NCBI GenBank assembly: GCA_014773175.1 | Contig: VXCM01001382.1 | Location: 1-64,000, forward strand | DNA length: 64,000 nt | Source of the DNA: Lucifuga dentata | Taxonomy: Eukaryota > Chordata > Actinopteri > Ophidiiformes > Bythitidae | Reading direction: 5' to 3' | Shown here: piece after piece, positions 23,236 to 35,956 of the stretch | How the letters are laid out: the number at the start of each line of letters is the position of its first letter | How positions within the stretch are numbered: position 1 is the stretch's first letter | The notes under the pieces: generated by a model | Databases searched by the model: none | Told to the model about the DNA's origin: nothing | What the model saw: only the letters and a program-made list of their open reading frames with translations | Position numbers and translations under genes: made by a program

Positions 23236-25018
23236 CACACATAATTTTTCTTCCAATGGCATCAGCGCATTCATGTCTCTGAGCCTCTTGGTTTGTTGGA
23301 TCAACCAACCGTGAATGGGTTCATGCTGGCTGATCTGGCCTGTTGGACCATGTATACTGTGCATCTATTCCTTATCTCCGCTGTAGTTCTGCAGCAAAAT
23401 TCTGTAGAACGCCTCGGAAGATGAGTTTCAAACAGTTTGAGTGAAGTGAACAGGCAAAAATATTGCAGATGTATAAGTTACAGCTATAGACAGATTACAT
23501 TATGCTGTGTGAACACGTATACGGATGTCATAGAGCGAAGAAATGCAAAGTAACAGAAATTTAAAGCACGGCCAAGTACAAAAATCTGACCTCCAACGTT
23601 CACTCCGTGGATTCCTCACCACTCAGTGGCTTGGCTGGAAAAAGCCGTAAATTCGTTTTATGAGCCCTAAAATAAATGACATTTCGCCATCACAAAATTA
23701 GATCTCAATGTGTGAAAAAAAAAGTCACCGACTGATGGAATATCACAGCACAGCAGGGGACGCATGTGAAAGACATTATGGACCACGGGATTTGTCTGTG
23801 CAGGTGTGTTTGTGGGAATGTGTGTTTTTGCATTTGCGGTATGTGCACGTCTCAAACCTGCATATTCAGAATTCAGAAGCATGTAATGTTTTTTTTTTTT
23901 TTTTTANTTTTTTTTTTTTTTTTTTAATCAATCATTACAGGCAGATTTAAAGAGACAAAGATAGATAGGTTCATAATAAAAGGAAGCAAAATTTCAAGAA
24001 GACAGATAAAAGGAGTTGCTTGAGCTTTTAAGTCTCTTAGAGGAAGTTGGTGCTCTATAAGTCTCTTTGTATCGCTGAGGTAACAGCAGTGGGTGTTCAG
24101 TAATGCTAGGCAACCAACTTGCCCCTCCTCTGTCTCAGCGTGACCTCTGGTGACCTGTGAACTATAGTGACCTCTAACATAAAGGGGAAGGCCTGGCCCA
24201 GACTGAGGGAAAGCTTTTAGGAGGTGACAGCACTCAAGGAGAGGCCTGAGACTGATTTACTGGCCTACACAGACATCGAATGGGCTCATGCACACACTCA
24301 CACATACACACACTCACACACAAACACGCAGGTTATGCACGGATGCAAACACATGGACCGTCAAAAGCACACACATATATGTACATCATGGATAATAAAC
24401 TGTCATGCAGACATGCAAAACACAAACATGTAATTGACACCTGAAAATATCTGCTCAGACAACACACACAGACACTACATCTTCATCATCTTCATCAGCT
24501 TCTCCTCCACCCTCCATATTATCTGTACTACTGACCTGAAAATGAACTCTAGTGGAGAGCTAGAGGTCAAACAGGACATTAGTGTCCCAGTGACCAACAT
24601 TCACCTCCACCACCTCCCGTAATTCAGATCTCACACACACACCTGTAAAATCACATATGCCTCACAACCTCTCCACCTCCATCCATACAGGCCCAGTATG
24701 GCCATAATTACCAAGTCTAGCCTATTTAACAGGAAGCCATACATTATTAGAATCATCCAGCATCTTTCACCATCTGTTCACACACACACACCAAGCCCAT
24801 ACATCTGTCTGAAAGCTCTCCAGGCATCGAACCCGAATGCACACTCCCGCACATGCACGTATCCACAGACACACACACAAAACAGCTATCTTTCATCAGC
24901 GTTTGTGTATATCTGAGATCTCTATCGGTTCTCCCTGATCTCCAGTCATTACTGTGGCTCCTTAATTACACCCTTCATTAACTCACATCAGCTGTAGGCA
25001 TGTGTGTAAAGTGTATGT

Positions 25019-25093
<75 letters not shown>
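25019..25093. repeat. Compound (GT)n(GA)n microsatellite
   Basis: GT to 25052, then GA with one AAAG interruption. Confidence 0.95.
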
Positions 25094-25360
25094 GACTGTT
25101 TCTATATGCATTACTATATGCGTATCTGTGTTTGTGTGTTTGTGTGTGTGTGTGTATATATATGTGTGTGTGTGATTGAAAAAAAGAGGGAAGTGGTGAG
25201 GAAAAAATAGAACATGACAAATGGGAGTGGGGATCTAAACTCCAAACCAATTTCTAAAACTGCCTTTGTCTAAACCAATGTTCCTTTTACACCCTAGGGG
25301 ATGAGGGGTCACCACCACAATCTGCCTCTCACTTTCTATTTGTGTGTGGGAGCAAGTGAT

Positions 25361-25367
<7 letters not shown>

Positions 25368-25410
<43 letters not shown>
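25368..25410. repeat. (GA)n microsatellite
   Basis: About 21 GA units. Confidence 0.95.
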
Positions 25411-25412
<2 letters not shown>

Positions 25413-25740
25413 CCTTTGCTAGTTTAGCCTACTGATGAGTGGCACTCTTAAGAGGAAACAGCACCTCTCTTTCCTCTCCTGCTTTCCCCTTCTCTTTTCA
25501 CGTCATCACCAGCTACTACTACTGTAGCTGCTGGAACGCCACAGAGGATTAATGGATGGTGAGGGAAAAGAAGGAGAGAGAAATGGGTAAGAATGGCAGA
25601 GAGAGGGAGTGACGCCATTCAGCGCAGACTCACATCTGTGAAAAAGGGGATGAGAGACTTAAAGAAAAGGAAAGAACTGAAGACACCTGGTTCTTGTCAG
25701 AGCAATGCACACCCTCCACCCACCCACATGCCTGCATATA

Positions 25741-25741
<1 letters not shown>

Positions 25742-25796
<55 letters not shown>

Positions 25797-25810
25797 NCAC
25801 ACACACACAC
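25742..25810. repeat. (CA)n microsatellite with an N join
   Basis: Long CA tract containing N at 25797. Confidence 0.95.
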
Positions 25811-26149
25811 TTTCGGGTTTCTTAGGATTTATCCTGCTTACATTTCTCCTCTGCTATGCATCATTTCACGTCTACACCCATGCCCAGCACCTCAACAAAG
25901 TGCCCTACACTCTCCGCTGCACTCTCACTTTTCCGACTCGCTTTCCTCTTTGCCTTAACGCCGCTCTTCATTTCCCCCACCTCCCCACCCCANCCCCCCT
26001 TTCCTCTCGATGATGGGGCAGAACTGGTCTTCTCCCCCTCTTCCCTTTCTTCCCTCTCTCTTACTCTGTTCTTTCTGGGGAGGCAGACAGGCCACATTCC
26101 ACAGGGAGGCCCAGGCGCCCTTTTCTGACACGTCTCAGCATTACACCCC

Positions 26150-26280
26150 TCCCTCATCCCTCTATCCCTCCTCTCCAGTCCACCACCACCACCCCCTACC
26201 CCAAACACCGCCTCNTCCCTCATCCCTCTATCCCTCCTCTCCAGTCCACCACCACCACCCCCTACCCCAAACACCGCCTC
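26150..26280. other. Single-N join with 65-bp exact duplication
   Basis: Positions 26150-26214 and 26216-26280 are identical, with N at 26215, in a C/T-rich tract. Confidence 0.9.
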
Positions 26281-26529
26281 TCTGCCCCTCTTTTTACCTC
26301 CATTCCCTCTGGCTACATGTCCCATCTCCTCAATCTCACCCACTTCCACATTTGATGCCTGACAGTATACCTGTGACTCCTTTTCTTTCTTTGTCTCTTT
26401 CTCTCTATCTCTCACTCTCCGCCTTAAATAGCCTCCTATACCTTAACTTCTTTGTTCCATGGGTACATTCCCTAACTTCTTTTTCCTTCTCTTCTTCTTT
26501 CTAATTCTTGACAGCTTTGGGGAAGCAAC

Positions 26530-26569
26530 AAAAAAAAAAAAAAAAAAANAAAAAAAAAAAAAAAAAAAA
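26530..26569. repeat. Poly(A) tract with an N join
   Basis: A-run with N at 26549. Its length is unreliable. Confidence 0.9.
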
Positions 26570-26695
26570 GAAAACTAGAGAGAGAGAAAAAAATTCCTGT
26601 CACAATGCAAAAACAGGTACACACAGAAGACATAAGGGGAGAGAAAGACAGAGACCAAAAGAAAAGAGGCAGAGAAGATGGAGAGAGAAGGGAGG

Positions 26696-26741
<46 letters not shown>

Positions 26742-28164
26742 CGGCCATTGGAGGGGTTTGATGGCTGGAGATGGCTGTGATTTCTCTCAGGTTCCCAAGG
26801 GGCCCAAGGAAAGATGGCTTTGTGTTCTGACAACACCGCACTGTCGGGAGTTGCATGTGTGTAGTTTTGTGTGCGCGTGTGCGTATGTGTCTGTGTGACA
26901 GTGTGTCGGTGCGTCTTTTATGCTCCAGTGCACGCTGGCATGGTGTTTAAGCACCAACACTAGTCTGCACTACACCTTCAGGTGAGAGACTCAAGCGTGC
27001 AGGAGAAAGGAACAAGTAAAATGGGAAAAAGAAGAAAACAGGAACGGAGATCATTTCTGAGAACATTTATCCATGGTTAGGATTGGAGTGTGCAAGTGTG
27101 TGCCGAGCGTTGCTGTATCAGTTAATGCAGAGTTTATGAGTGGTGGGCACAAGCTGTGGACACCCGACACCACAACCCCATTTAATCAAGAAGTGTGCTC
27201 AAGCAAAGGGAGTAAAAGCAGAGGAGCTGCACGGAGAAATGAAACCAGGTTCAAGACTTTAAAAGATATTCTAAAGTTTTCTGAAAGGAAGGTTAAAACT
27301 AATTTAAAACTAAACTGGAAATAAATAAAGCTGACAAAAACAGCCAATCTCTGATTGAACAAAGCTAATGAAAGTTCTGAAACTACAAATGGGCAGTATG
27401 AGAAAAAAAAAGGACAACAGGAAAGTAATTGTGAAGGGACAAATTGTGTTTAGTGAGGCAGACATGATGAAAATAAGATGTTTTGCATATTCAATCACAC
27501 ACAGATAATAAGACCTCTGCTAACTAAATTTAACTTATGAAAAAAAAAATCTAGGGATTAAATCTAAAATAATTAAATGTAGATTTTCAGACTTGTTAGC
27601 AGTGTGAGTGGAGAAGGAATAAATGAGGAGGAGTGAGAGAAAAAAGACAGATAAAAAAAAAAAAATNAAAAAAAAAAAAAATCAACGAGTTTAGACCAGC
27701 CAATCAGCTGTGATCACTGGCACAGAACGGATGGTGGCAGGATGGCAACCTGCTGGCAATTACACACACACAAACACACACACAAGCATAACTGCCCCAC
27801 CCATGTTCAAAGGTATGGGAAATTAAATAGGTAGGAGAAAGTAGTGTACCTTAATATAAAATATTTAATAATATAATATGATACACATACTCATTCTGTA
27901 TAGTATGTCTGTGTTAGTGACCTGATAGTATCACAGTGCAACTGTGCAAAACACACTACTGTCATTTACAATTCATCAAAATATCCCATGAAACTGCAGA
28001 GAAAAATTTACCCTTAAAAGTAACTTTTCAAATTGCAGGAATCAATCATATAGTTAAATATCCTTTCACTTTTACAGTTGAATTTGAGATTTTATCAGCT
28101 TATTTTTACACAAAGTTTACATTTTTAAGACAACTGGGACAAACAAATTGCAAAGAATCGTGTC

Positions 28165-28210
28165 AAATTCACTTTTACAGAAATTTTACAGAAATTCACT
28201 TTTACAGAAA
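28165..28210. repeat. Short direct repeat
   Basis: AAATTCACTTTTACAGAAAT occurs at 28165-28184 and again at 28191-28210. Confidence 0.85.
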
Positions 28211-28455
28211 TCTCCAAACAGCAAATCATGAAACTAAGCGACTGTGTGTTAAAAACAAGTCAGAAAGTTTGATGTAACATTTTTGGTGAGGCGAGGTTGG
28301 ATCTAGAGGAAAGGTTGTGCTTGTCTTTCATGGTCCACAGCGGATAAGAGGAAAAAGAGGTACAGTGAGAGAGAGGAAGAGAAAAAGATGGAAAGAGAGG
28401 GAGGTATGTTTGTGGTTGGTAACCCGCTCAAGAGAGGAAATACCAGCGCGCGCAT

Positions 28456-28456
<1 letters not shown>

Positions 28457-28496
<40 letters not shown>
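28457..28496. repeat. (CA)n microsatellite
   Basis: About 20 CA units following GCGCGCATG. Confidence 0.95.
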
Positions 28497-28501
<5 letters not shown>

Positions 28502-28898
28502 ACAGGTGCAAAAACATAGAGAGGAGAGACATGTCCGAGAGAATAAAGACCGGCTTTGTATGAGCTACAGGTTTGGGGTTTATGTGTGTGCATGTGTGCG
28601 TACGGGCTATTTGTATGTGTGTGTCCTCGGCTGGAGGTTGCTGAGGAAGCAGGGTGAAGATGCAGTCAGGGGAGGAGGAGGAGGAGGAGGAGGAGGAGGT
28701 GGGGGGCAGGAGTAAAGGCCTATGAGTGTTCTTCATTCACCTAAAGCTTCATCATTATAATTAGGGGGAATAATTTTAGTAGCACGGAGGAAACCCTGAT
28801 TTTTTTTTTTTTCCTGGGTTTCCTCAACTAAAAACTCAGCTGGTGGTGGAGAGTCAAGAACTCACAGTGACCCTCTTTGATGGGCAGACATAACACAC

Positions 28899-28900
<2 letters not shown>

Positions 28901-28942
<42 letters not shown>
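28901..28942. repeat. (GA)n microsatellite
   Basis: 21 GA units. Confidence 0.95.
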
Positions 28943-28945
<3 letters not shown>

Positions 28946-29402
28946 ATAAATATAATCTAGAAGCTGACACAGAATAGCATGGAAAAGTATAAAATGAGTA
29001 ACTGTGTTTAATTTGTCTTAATCTTTTTAGGAATTGTAGCAAAAAAAACAAAAAAAACCCAAAACAAAACACTATAAACCAGTTCATATGAATCAGTGAA
29101 TTTCCATCATTTGAGAATGTTAGAAGACATTCTTGTGTGGTTATGGACAAATGACTAATGTAGAGACCTCTGGACGAAACACAATTTAGAATCCTGCATT
29201 GTGCATGTGTACATGTACATGTGCATGTGTGTGTGTGTGTGTGTGTGTGTGCGTGCGTGCACTCTAACAAGTGTGAAGTGTGATCCTATGGGGAGCAATC
29301 AGAAAAGAGCTATGTGATTTTTTGGGGGGGAATGAGAACTAAAATGTGGATTTTGATCCAAAAAGTTCCGGGAAGTTTGGAAATTCCATTGGACACAGTG
29401 GC

Positions 29403-29403
<1 letters not shown>

Positions 29404-29441
<38 letters not shown>
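29404..29441. repeat. (GT)n microsatellite
   Basis: About 18 units, about 160 bp from an opposite-sense (CA)n tract at 29600-29641. Confidence 0.95.
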
Positions 29442-29444
<3 letters not shown>

Positions 29445-29599
29445 ACTGGAGGGATGGAGGCGGATATGGGGGGCACTGACGCACAAAAGGCAAGACAAAC
29501 AGCATAACTGCAGACGCTACATGCTGGTGTGTCATAGATACATACAAACACGACTTCATGGATCAGTGAAAAAATAAAACAGATGACTACGCCTGGAAC

Positions 29600-29600
29600 T

Positions 29601-29641
<41 letters not shown>
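29600..29641. repeat. (CA)n microsatellite
   Basis: About 20 CA units, complementary to the GT tract at 29404-29441. Confidence 0.95.
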
Positions 29642-29643
<2 letters not shown>

Positions 29644-30143
29644 CTTGAGCATCAGAGTCTGGTATCATGACATGCATGCCATGGGTGTGTGAATTATTTT
29701 CAAAGCACAAGGACTTGACTAAGCTAGGCAGCATTTAGACACATGTAATAACATAACGTTGGGAACGTCGTATGTATAATTTATTATAGTGAACTTTCTC
29801 CCAGTAGAATTAGTTGGCAGAGAGGCACGGTATGAACGACGGATAATTAAAACACTGACAAGCCAACCTGTCAAAGCTTTTCACTACACACACATGCACG
29901 GCTGACAATTAACAGAGTCTGGCTGGGTGTGCGTTGTCACGTCTTTACATTATATAACGCCTGGTGTACATGTTGTTCCAGACAATGTACTGTACATACG
30001 CTCCTGAGTTGCACAAGTGGGAGATGTTGTGAAACAAGTCTCACAAGGACGCATACAGGTATATGCGTAAACACAATGTCAAACACAAACTAGCTTCAGT
30101 GCGCAATAACATGCTCACACACACACAAACACGCACAGACCAT

Positions 30144-30270
30144 GCACGCACACACACACACCTGTTGCTGCTGCAGGTGCAGTAAATCGACTGGGCTGAT
30201 CTCTCCNGCACGCACACACACACACCTGTTGCTGCTGCAGGTGCAGTAAATCGACTGGGCTGATCTCTCC
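30144..30270. other. Assembly duplication splitting the foxp4 first coding exon end
   Basis: Positions 30144-30206 and 30208-30270 are identical 63-bp sequences separated by one N at 30207. Each contains the last 45 coding bases of the first coding exon and its donor. The copy at 30208-30270 is continuous with the rest of the exon. The same N-plus-exact-repeat pattern occurs at many non-coding places in the window, so I read this as two contig ends whose overlap was not merged. The 30162-30206 segment should not be annotated as a second exon. Confidence 0.9.
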
Positions 30271-30396
30271 GTTGGTGTCCCCATTAGAGCCGCCCTCTCT
30301 ACCTCCCCCTCCGTCTGATTGGCTGCTGAGGCTGCTGACTCCATTCTGGTTGGATGGCGTCGTTCGAATGGTCTCAGAGGCTGATTCCACCATCAT
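30226..30396 (-). CDS. foxp4: foxp4 first coding exon (start codon to QQQQ)
   Basis: Fifty-seven codons run from ATG at 30394-30396 to the donor at 30224-30225. The product starts [20 protein letters not shown] and ends [20 protein letters not shown] is the characteristic FOXP4 start. The exon itself extends to 30405, with nine untranslated bases after the acceptor AG (30406-30407) and a pyrimidine tract (CTCTCCCCTCTCAG). Of the two adjacent ATGs the second has the better context (A at -3, G at +4), but the family start is MM. The middle is glycine-rich ([14 protein letters not shown]) and shorter than the mammalian FOXP4 linker as I recall it. The exon end joins in frame to the 90-nt exon. 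The donor GT is itself the first unit of a short (GT)n run. A false second copy of the exon's 3' part lies at 30162-30206. Confidence 0.95.
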
Positions 30397-31497
30397 CACT
30401 GGCACCTGAGAGGGGAGAGAGGCGGGAGGGGTCGACAACACACAGATTGAACAAAAGTGACCTGGGCAGTTTTTTAGTAGTGAGCGAGCGCTCATCAGAG
30501 CGAACAAACAAGGCAGGAAACTTAAGTCAACACGCAGAGATAGAGAGAAGAACTGTGTGTTTGTGCATGTGTCTGCGCTTTTTGAAAACAGCTTTTGGTC
30601 ATGAAACACCCACACAAAACATGACCAAATGGCAACAAAGCCTGATCCAGATGCTTTTGTCTGCATGTAAATGTGTGTCTAGGAGCACACGCATGGTTTA
30701 GGATCTGACATGCACCAAATCTAAACTGACAAGGCTGTTAATACTCTGCTAGATAGTTAAAAAACACACAGATTTCTGCAAAAATCAGAGGTGGCTGTGC
30801 TCTCTCTCTCTGTGTGTGTGTGTGTGTGCAGGTTGTCTTTGAGAAAGATCTGTTTGATGCACCTTCATAGGACCTCTCTAATTAGAGTGCACCCCTTCTG
30901 CAAAACTCGACAAAACGAGCCGTTCCTGGATGTGTTGTTGTTTCTGAAAAACAACGCTCACAAACACACAGGCACATTTGCCGTCGTTAGGAGCCGGAGC
31001 GTGGGAGAGAGGAGACAGAGAGAGACATGTACACACACACATAACACACAGCTGCTAATACAAAACAAAACAAACTTCATACAAGCACGCAGGCTGTGAA
31101 CTGCTAATGACAAGCTCAATCTCGTCTTTCTGCCTCATCCAGTTTTAGAAATGAACACACAGGCACATAGTTTTAGATGGAAAGTTCTACTGTTTTTATT
31201 ACAGCAACCCAGAGTGAGTACACAAAAAATTACTGAGGCATTCTACCCATCATGTGTGTGTTTTTCAGAGGCATACAAGCCATGCCTTCTGGGGAAACAA
31301 TAAAAGCCAGTTCATGAGAGAATGAAACTTTTATGTTCCTCTGAGGCGAGAGCAGGTGAATGTGTGTGTGTGGGTGTGTGTGTGTGCATATATGTAAATT
31401 TTTCCTCTGAGAGGCTTGACAGCAGGTGAAAGTGTGAGAAAGCGCTGTTGGCTCTGTTAGTGGAATGTTGCCAGGTGCCTGCGGAAGACAGCAACCT

Positions 31498-31500
<3 letters not shown>

Positions 31501-31541
<41 letters not shown>
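31501..31541. repeat. (TG)n microsatellite
   Basis: 20 TG units. Confidence 0.95.
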
Positions 31542-31543
<2 letters not shown>

Positions 31544-32018
31544 AGTAAAAGTGTGTATTGGTGAATGAGTGATGTTTAATTAAGAGCACAGGCTCCTAAC
31601 GTGCAGATTTCTCCTGTTCACAAATCACACTGCAGTATTTTCCTCCCCATTGACTCTGGGTGACTGAGAAGTAGAGCGTTATTGTGACATTTAAAGCTAG
31701 TCGCTTAATCTCCAACCTCAGCCCTCTTCCCTTCTTCCCTTTTCTCCTCCTTCCCTCCTTCTCCAGACCCCTGCCAAGTCAAACAGCTCCCTGAGGTAAT
31801 ATTGTGAAGCGCAGCATAGTGCTGAGTGATCAACAGATCCCGACACACAGTCCACTGACTTTGCACCGCAGTAGAAACTCTTCACATCATCACACATCTC
31901 ACTAAGCATGAATCACCGGCCTGCTATCTAGCCCACACTGTGCTGTAATGTACTGTACATCTGCTTCCTCTTCTTCCTCATTGACCTTATTAGCAATGAG
32001 GGAAAGAGAGATAAAGAC

Positions 32019-32021
<3 letters not shown>

Positions 32022-32071
<50 letters not shown>
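32022..32071. repeat. (GA)n microsatellite
   Basis: 25 AG units, a short distance from a complementary (CT)n at 32138. Confidence 0.95.
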
Positions 32072-32074
<3 letters not shown>

Positions 32075-32134
32075 TGCAGGTGGACAAGGACCTAATGGGA
32101 AAATGGGGAGTGTGAAAAGATGCAAGTGCGTGCC

Positions 32135-32137
<3 letters not shown>

Positions 32138-32193
<56 letters not shown>

Positions 32194-32194
32194 N

Positions 32195-32252
<58 letters not shown>
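32138..32252. repeat. Compound (CT)n(CA)n, duplicated across an N
   Basis: A CT-CA unit on each side of N at 32194. The doubling is probably artefactual. Confidence 0.9.
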
Positions 32253-32256
<4 letters not shown>

Positions 32257-32417
32257 CCACAGGCTGTGTGGTACGCTCCTCTAAAGGGTGTGTACTCTGT
32301 CATATCCTGTAATGGGTGTATATAAGCTGGTGTAATGGAGGTCGGGAAAAAGGCAGGGGCATAAATCTACCCTGAAGTCTTTGATTAGGGCTATGATACA
32401 CACACACACTGACATTG

Positions 32418-32448
<31 letters not shown>

Positions 32449-32787
32449 GCTTTAAGTTTAAGTGTTTCTGGCATTGAAGAGGAGCTGCCCGTGCATAGGC
32501 CTGCCTCAACCCGCTACTCTCTCTGTCTGTCTCTTTCTCCTTCTCTCTCTCTCTCTCTCTCTCTCTACTTGCTCAGACCCCCTCCAGCTGAACCCCTGAC
32601 CTGAGCGAGAGTGGGGAGAGGCATTCCCACTGCCCTGAGGGGACAGAGGGAGGAGTGCAGATCAGAGAGATAAAGAATGCGTTTGGAGGAGAGTGAAATA
32701 AAAGGTCTCCTTTGCCTTTTAATTGGGATGGAGAAGAGAAGAAGCGAAATGGGACTCAACATGTTTCTGATGACTCGGATGTGTGTG

Positions 32788-32788
<1 letters not shown>

Positions 32789-32841
<53 letters not shown>
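32789..32841. repeat. (GT)n microsatellite
   Basis: 26 GT units. Confidence 0.95.
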
Positions 32842-32844
<3 letters not shown>

Positions 32845-33399
32845 GCGCGCAGCGTCTGAGAGGCTGACACACTGCATTTGTATTGCAGTGGATTAGTTCA
32901 CAGCAAATGCGAGCTGCATGTGTTTATGTGTGTGTGTCAAGAGTGATTGATGAGTGGAGAGGAGCAGGGATGAGATTCCGTCCTGTTTCAACAAGTAGTG
33001 TGCTCCACGTTCCCCAAATATACCACTAATAATAATAATCAGAAGTGAACTCTCCATCTGTGTGTGGATGGAATACAGTTTAAACAAGCCAGGCCAAGCC
33101 AAATGCCCAGAGAGCGGGCCCTCCATAGCTGACTTTCAGGCTTTGTTTGAGGGATTGGCTCTGTCAGATTCCTCCTGGTCACCGCTCATCACAACGCATT
33201 ATGCCGGACCAGCTTAACTCAGTGTGTTTTTTGTGTGTGTGTAAGAGAGACACACTTGTGTACAGTGTGTAGCTGTGTATTTACGTGTGCATCTGTGTTT
33301 ACAGCAGCTTAGTGCGATAATAACTCTTTATCATTTTATGCCTCATGTGGGAATATTTCCAGCAATCCCAGAACGCCTGTTCTCTTTCCTCCGCCTTGC

Positions 33400-33532
33400 A
33401 TCAGCTCGCAGGAACGCTGCTTATTAGGCAAAGAACTGAGGGAATAAGGGTGGGAGGGTGAGGTGNATCAGCTCGCAGGAACGCTGCTTATTAGGCAAAG
33501 AACTGAGGGAATAAGGGTGGGAGGGTGAGGTG
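33400..33532. other. Single-N join with 66-bp exact duplication
   Basis: Positions 33400-33465 and 33467-33532 are identical, with N at 33466. Confidence 0.9.
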
Positions 33533-33558
33533 GGTGAGGGAGGAGGGGGAGTTAGGGG
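33508..33558 (+). other. G-quadruplex motif
   Basis: Repeated GGG runs (AAGGGTGGGAGGGTGAGGTG, GGTGAGGGAGGAGGGGGAG). The left part is also present in the artefact copy before N 33466. Confidence 0.5.
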
Positions 33559-35672
33559 AAAAATTGTCTGTACCAGTATCTACACTCCATCATCTATCTA
33601 CTTTCATCTGACTCTTGAATTATCTGTCTTGCTCCTTCTCTCCGCATGCTGTCTTTCTCCCTCTGGTTATGCCTGGTAACTAGTGGCAGATTCAATAGGC
33701 AAACCCTGGAAAACATTGAAGTTTTCACCCTAAAATAGAATCCACATTTTATTTCTTTAAAACTTTGATAGTTCAATCAATATTTGTGAGCAAGAGAGAG
33801 ACCTCAGGAATAGGAGCTCACCTGTGTTGTAATTAAGAAACGGAATTTGGAAAGCCTCTGTTGACAAGTGTGGATTCAGGGAATATTTGTCTTAGCAGTT
33901 ACACCCAGTTTTTTTTTTTTTTTTTATAATTGATAATACTGAAACAGAAAACACAAATGGAAAAATCATTGTGGTTACTGTCAGAGGAGCAGCTCTGAGA
34001 TTTGTCTCTTGAGATAATCACAGAGTCTCGGCTGTCTTCTACTGTAGCTTTGACTGGGACATGAACATTGACACACACACAGATCGTAATTTAGTAAACA
34101 CTTAGACACTCATATTCTCCAAATCTCAACCAACAAGCTGGCAAAGCATCCTAAACTAAACAAACTGACACCGTTCCCCAGGGAATCTGGTATTACCCCA
34201 AAGCCCAAGAACAAACCCAACTATCAGGTCTGAGCTCTGATGGTGTCATTATTCATCTCAGGTTCAAAACAACAGAAACGGAGCAAAATAAAATGTAACA
34301 TCTGTAATTCTATCTGATATAGTGTAGCAGTATTGATTTTTTAGCTCAGAGGCATTGTGTGTATGTGTGAGTACAAAGGAACAGCAATAAGCAAACATGG
34401 GTTGTATTACTTATGTTCCAGTGATACGGCAGCAGACAGCTGTGAAGGGACAAGGTGTGCTTGTATAATCATACTTTCAGGGCAAAGGGCAAGTGTGTGT
34501 ACTGTGTATGTATTTGTGTGTGTCTGTTCTTGTGCTTTGTCTAGACTGAACGTTGTGTTTTCCATCACAGGCTTGCACTTCATTCAAGCTGCGACCAAAC
34601 ACCTGCCTCTTTACCTTTCTATAGACGCTCCTCCTCTGTGTGTAACTGTGACATTTGAATGGACATGGAATATCAAAAATGTAGCAATTATGCTACATTT
34701 ACATAACCAGATACAAGTGATTATTTTTTTTTTTTTTGGTCACATGGCCCAAGTCCATATGTGAAAATAAATCTGATGCGTATGGGATGTCTGCCGATCT
34801 AACCAGTCACAGATCGGAATTTCCTTAGCATTCCATCTCGCACGTCATAAAATGTGATTTTCTTCTACTTTGTCTGCATACGAATGAAAACAGTGATCAT
34901 TGCTGCACCTTTAATCCTTCTTCTCCACCTCTGCGATTAAGATGTTGAAGACCTTTAAAGATACTTCGTACTTTACAATTATTTCTGTCTCATTTGCATT
35001 CATTGTGGCATGTTGTTTATCTCTGTCCTGGAAATTAAACCCTTGTTTGTGCATGTATTTTTTTGTGTTTGTTTTTTGTTTTAAAGTCTAAACCTTGTAA
35101 CACTGATACTGTATATTGGCCACTTCGAATGCAAAGAGACTATCAAACAGTGTAAATGTTGCATAATGCACTGAATGTATTACAATCAAATAGAAATTCA
35201 TGCATTCTTTAAAAGATAGTAACATTACTGCTGCAATATTGCACTTGCAGATGCACTGTGCTGCATTTCAGCAAAGTACATTTTTTAGTTGCATTAATTA
35301 GTTGCATATAGACAGTTATTTTCTTTCTAATTTGTCAGTGAATGAATTAAAAGTGATTAATGTCAATCGATAATCACACTCACTTTGTCTCAGTGCAGTT
35401 ACAATGTGATCTAGGTTTAAACACAATGCACGTAAATATTGTGGTTCATAACATACACTTGGCAAGTCCATACATACATTTTCAACTGCAGTCTGCACGC
35501 AGCAGCAGCAGACTGCCAGTTTTCTGCTTTTTCCTGCCAGTAGAAGAATGACAGAAGGAAGAAAGAGAAGAAAAAGGATAGGAAGGATATCTGCGTGGCA
35601 TTTCTGAGCTGACGTGTATTACTTCAATAAAAGAGGATGAGGTCAGAGGAAAACAATAATACACATACAGTA

Positions 35673-35806
35673 CACACACACACATCTTCCATCACTTCCA
35701 TGAGTTTGGTTGCTTCCTCTGCAGCTGGCAGCTACTTGNACACACACACACATCTTCCATCACTTCCATGAGTTTGGTTGCTTCCTCTGCAGCTGGCAGC
35801 TACTTG
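35673..35806. other. Single-N join with exact duplication
   Basis: The segment from the short (CA)n to GGCAGCTACTTG occurs on both sides of the N at 35739 (about 66 bp each). Confidence 0.85.
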
Positions 35807-35861
35807 CTAGCCAGGTCTGCAGGAGGAGACCCAGAAAGACTAGTCAGGTTTTCTTCCACAC

Positions 35862-35956
35862 AGTGCTAATGCTAGCAGCTAACAGCACTGCTTCAGGCAA
35901 CTCTGGCTGCCAGCCAGCGCTAACAGGCGGGCTAACAGCTAAGGGCTAATGCTAGA
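35862..35956. repeat. Clustered GCTAA motifs
   Basis: GCTAAT/GCTAAC units and GCTAGC occur about seven times in 95 bp, partly as inverted pairs. Fish genomes have many such GCTAA-rich repeats; I cannot name the family. Confidence 0.5.

Larger units (their letters stand above)
12069..30225 (-). other. foxp4: foxp4 intron between the first coding exon and the 90-nt exon
   Basis: This intron of about 18.2 kb is bounded by the GT donor at 30224-30225 and the AG acceptor at 12069-12070. It holds dense microsatellites (especially 12.3-16.3, 20.1-23.3, 25.0-26.8 and 28.4-29.7 kb), one long N gap, many single-N joins, the inverted second copy of the TATACTCGAG-ended element and the third TTAA element. 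I see no recognisable gene on either strand. The stretches 19080-20040, 21200-22090, 23240-23880, 23930-25010 and 26940-28300 are otherwise plain intronic sequence. Confidence 0.85.

Noticed and set aside
25861..26415. 184-codon open frame on the minus strand
   Set aside because: It is composed of low-complexity purine-rich sequence and spans two Ns, one of which duplicates 65 bp. It is not a gene.
30162..30206. Second copy of the foxp4 exon end as a real tandem exon
   Set aside because: The exact identity with a one-base N matches the assembly-join pattern seen elsewhere in non-coding DNA.
34590..34990. Possible hAT-like element (GATCTAACCAGTCACAGATCGGAAT)
   Set aside because: There are no clear terminal inverted repeats or target-site duplication, and the resemblance is from memory only.
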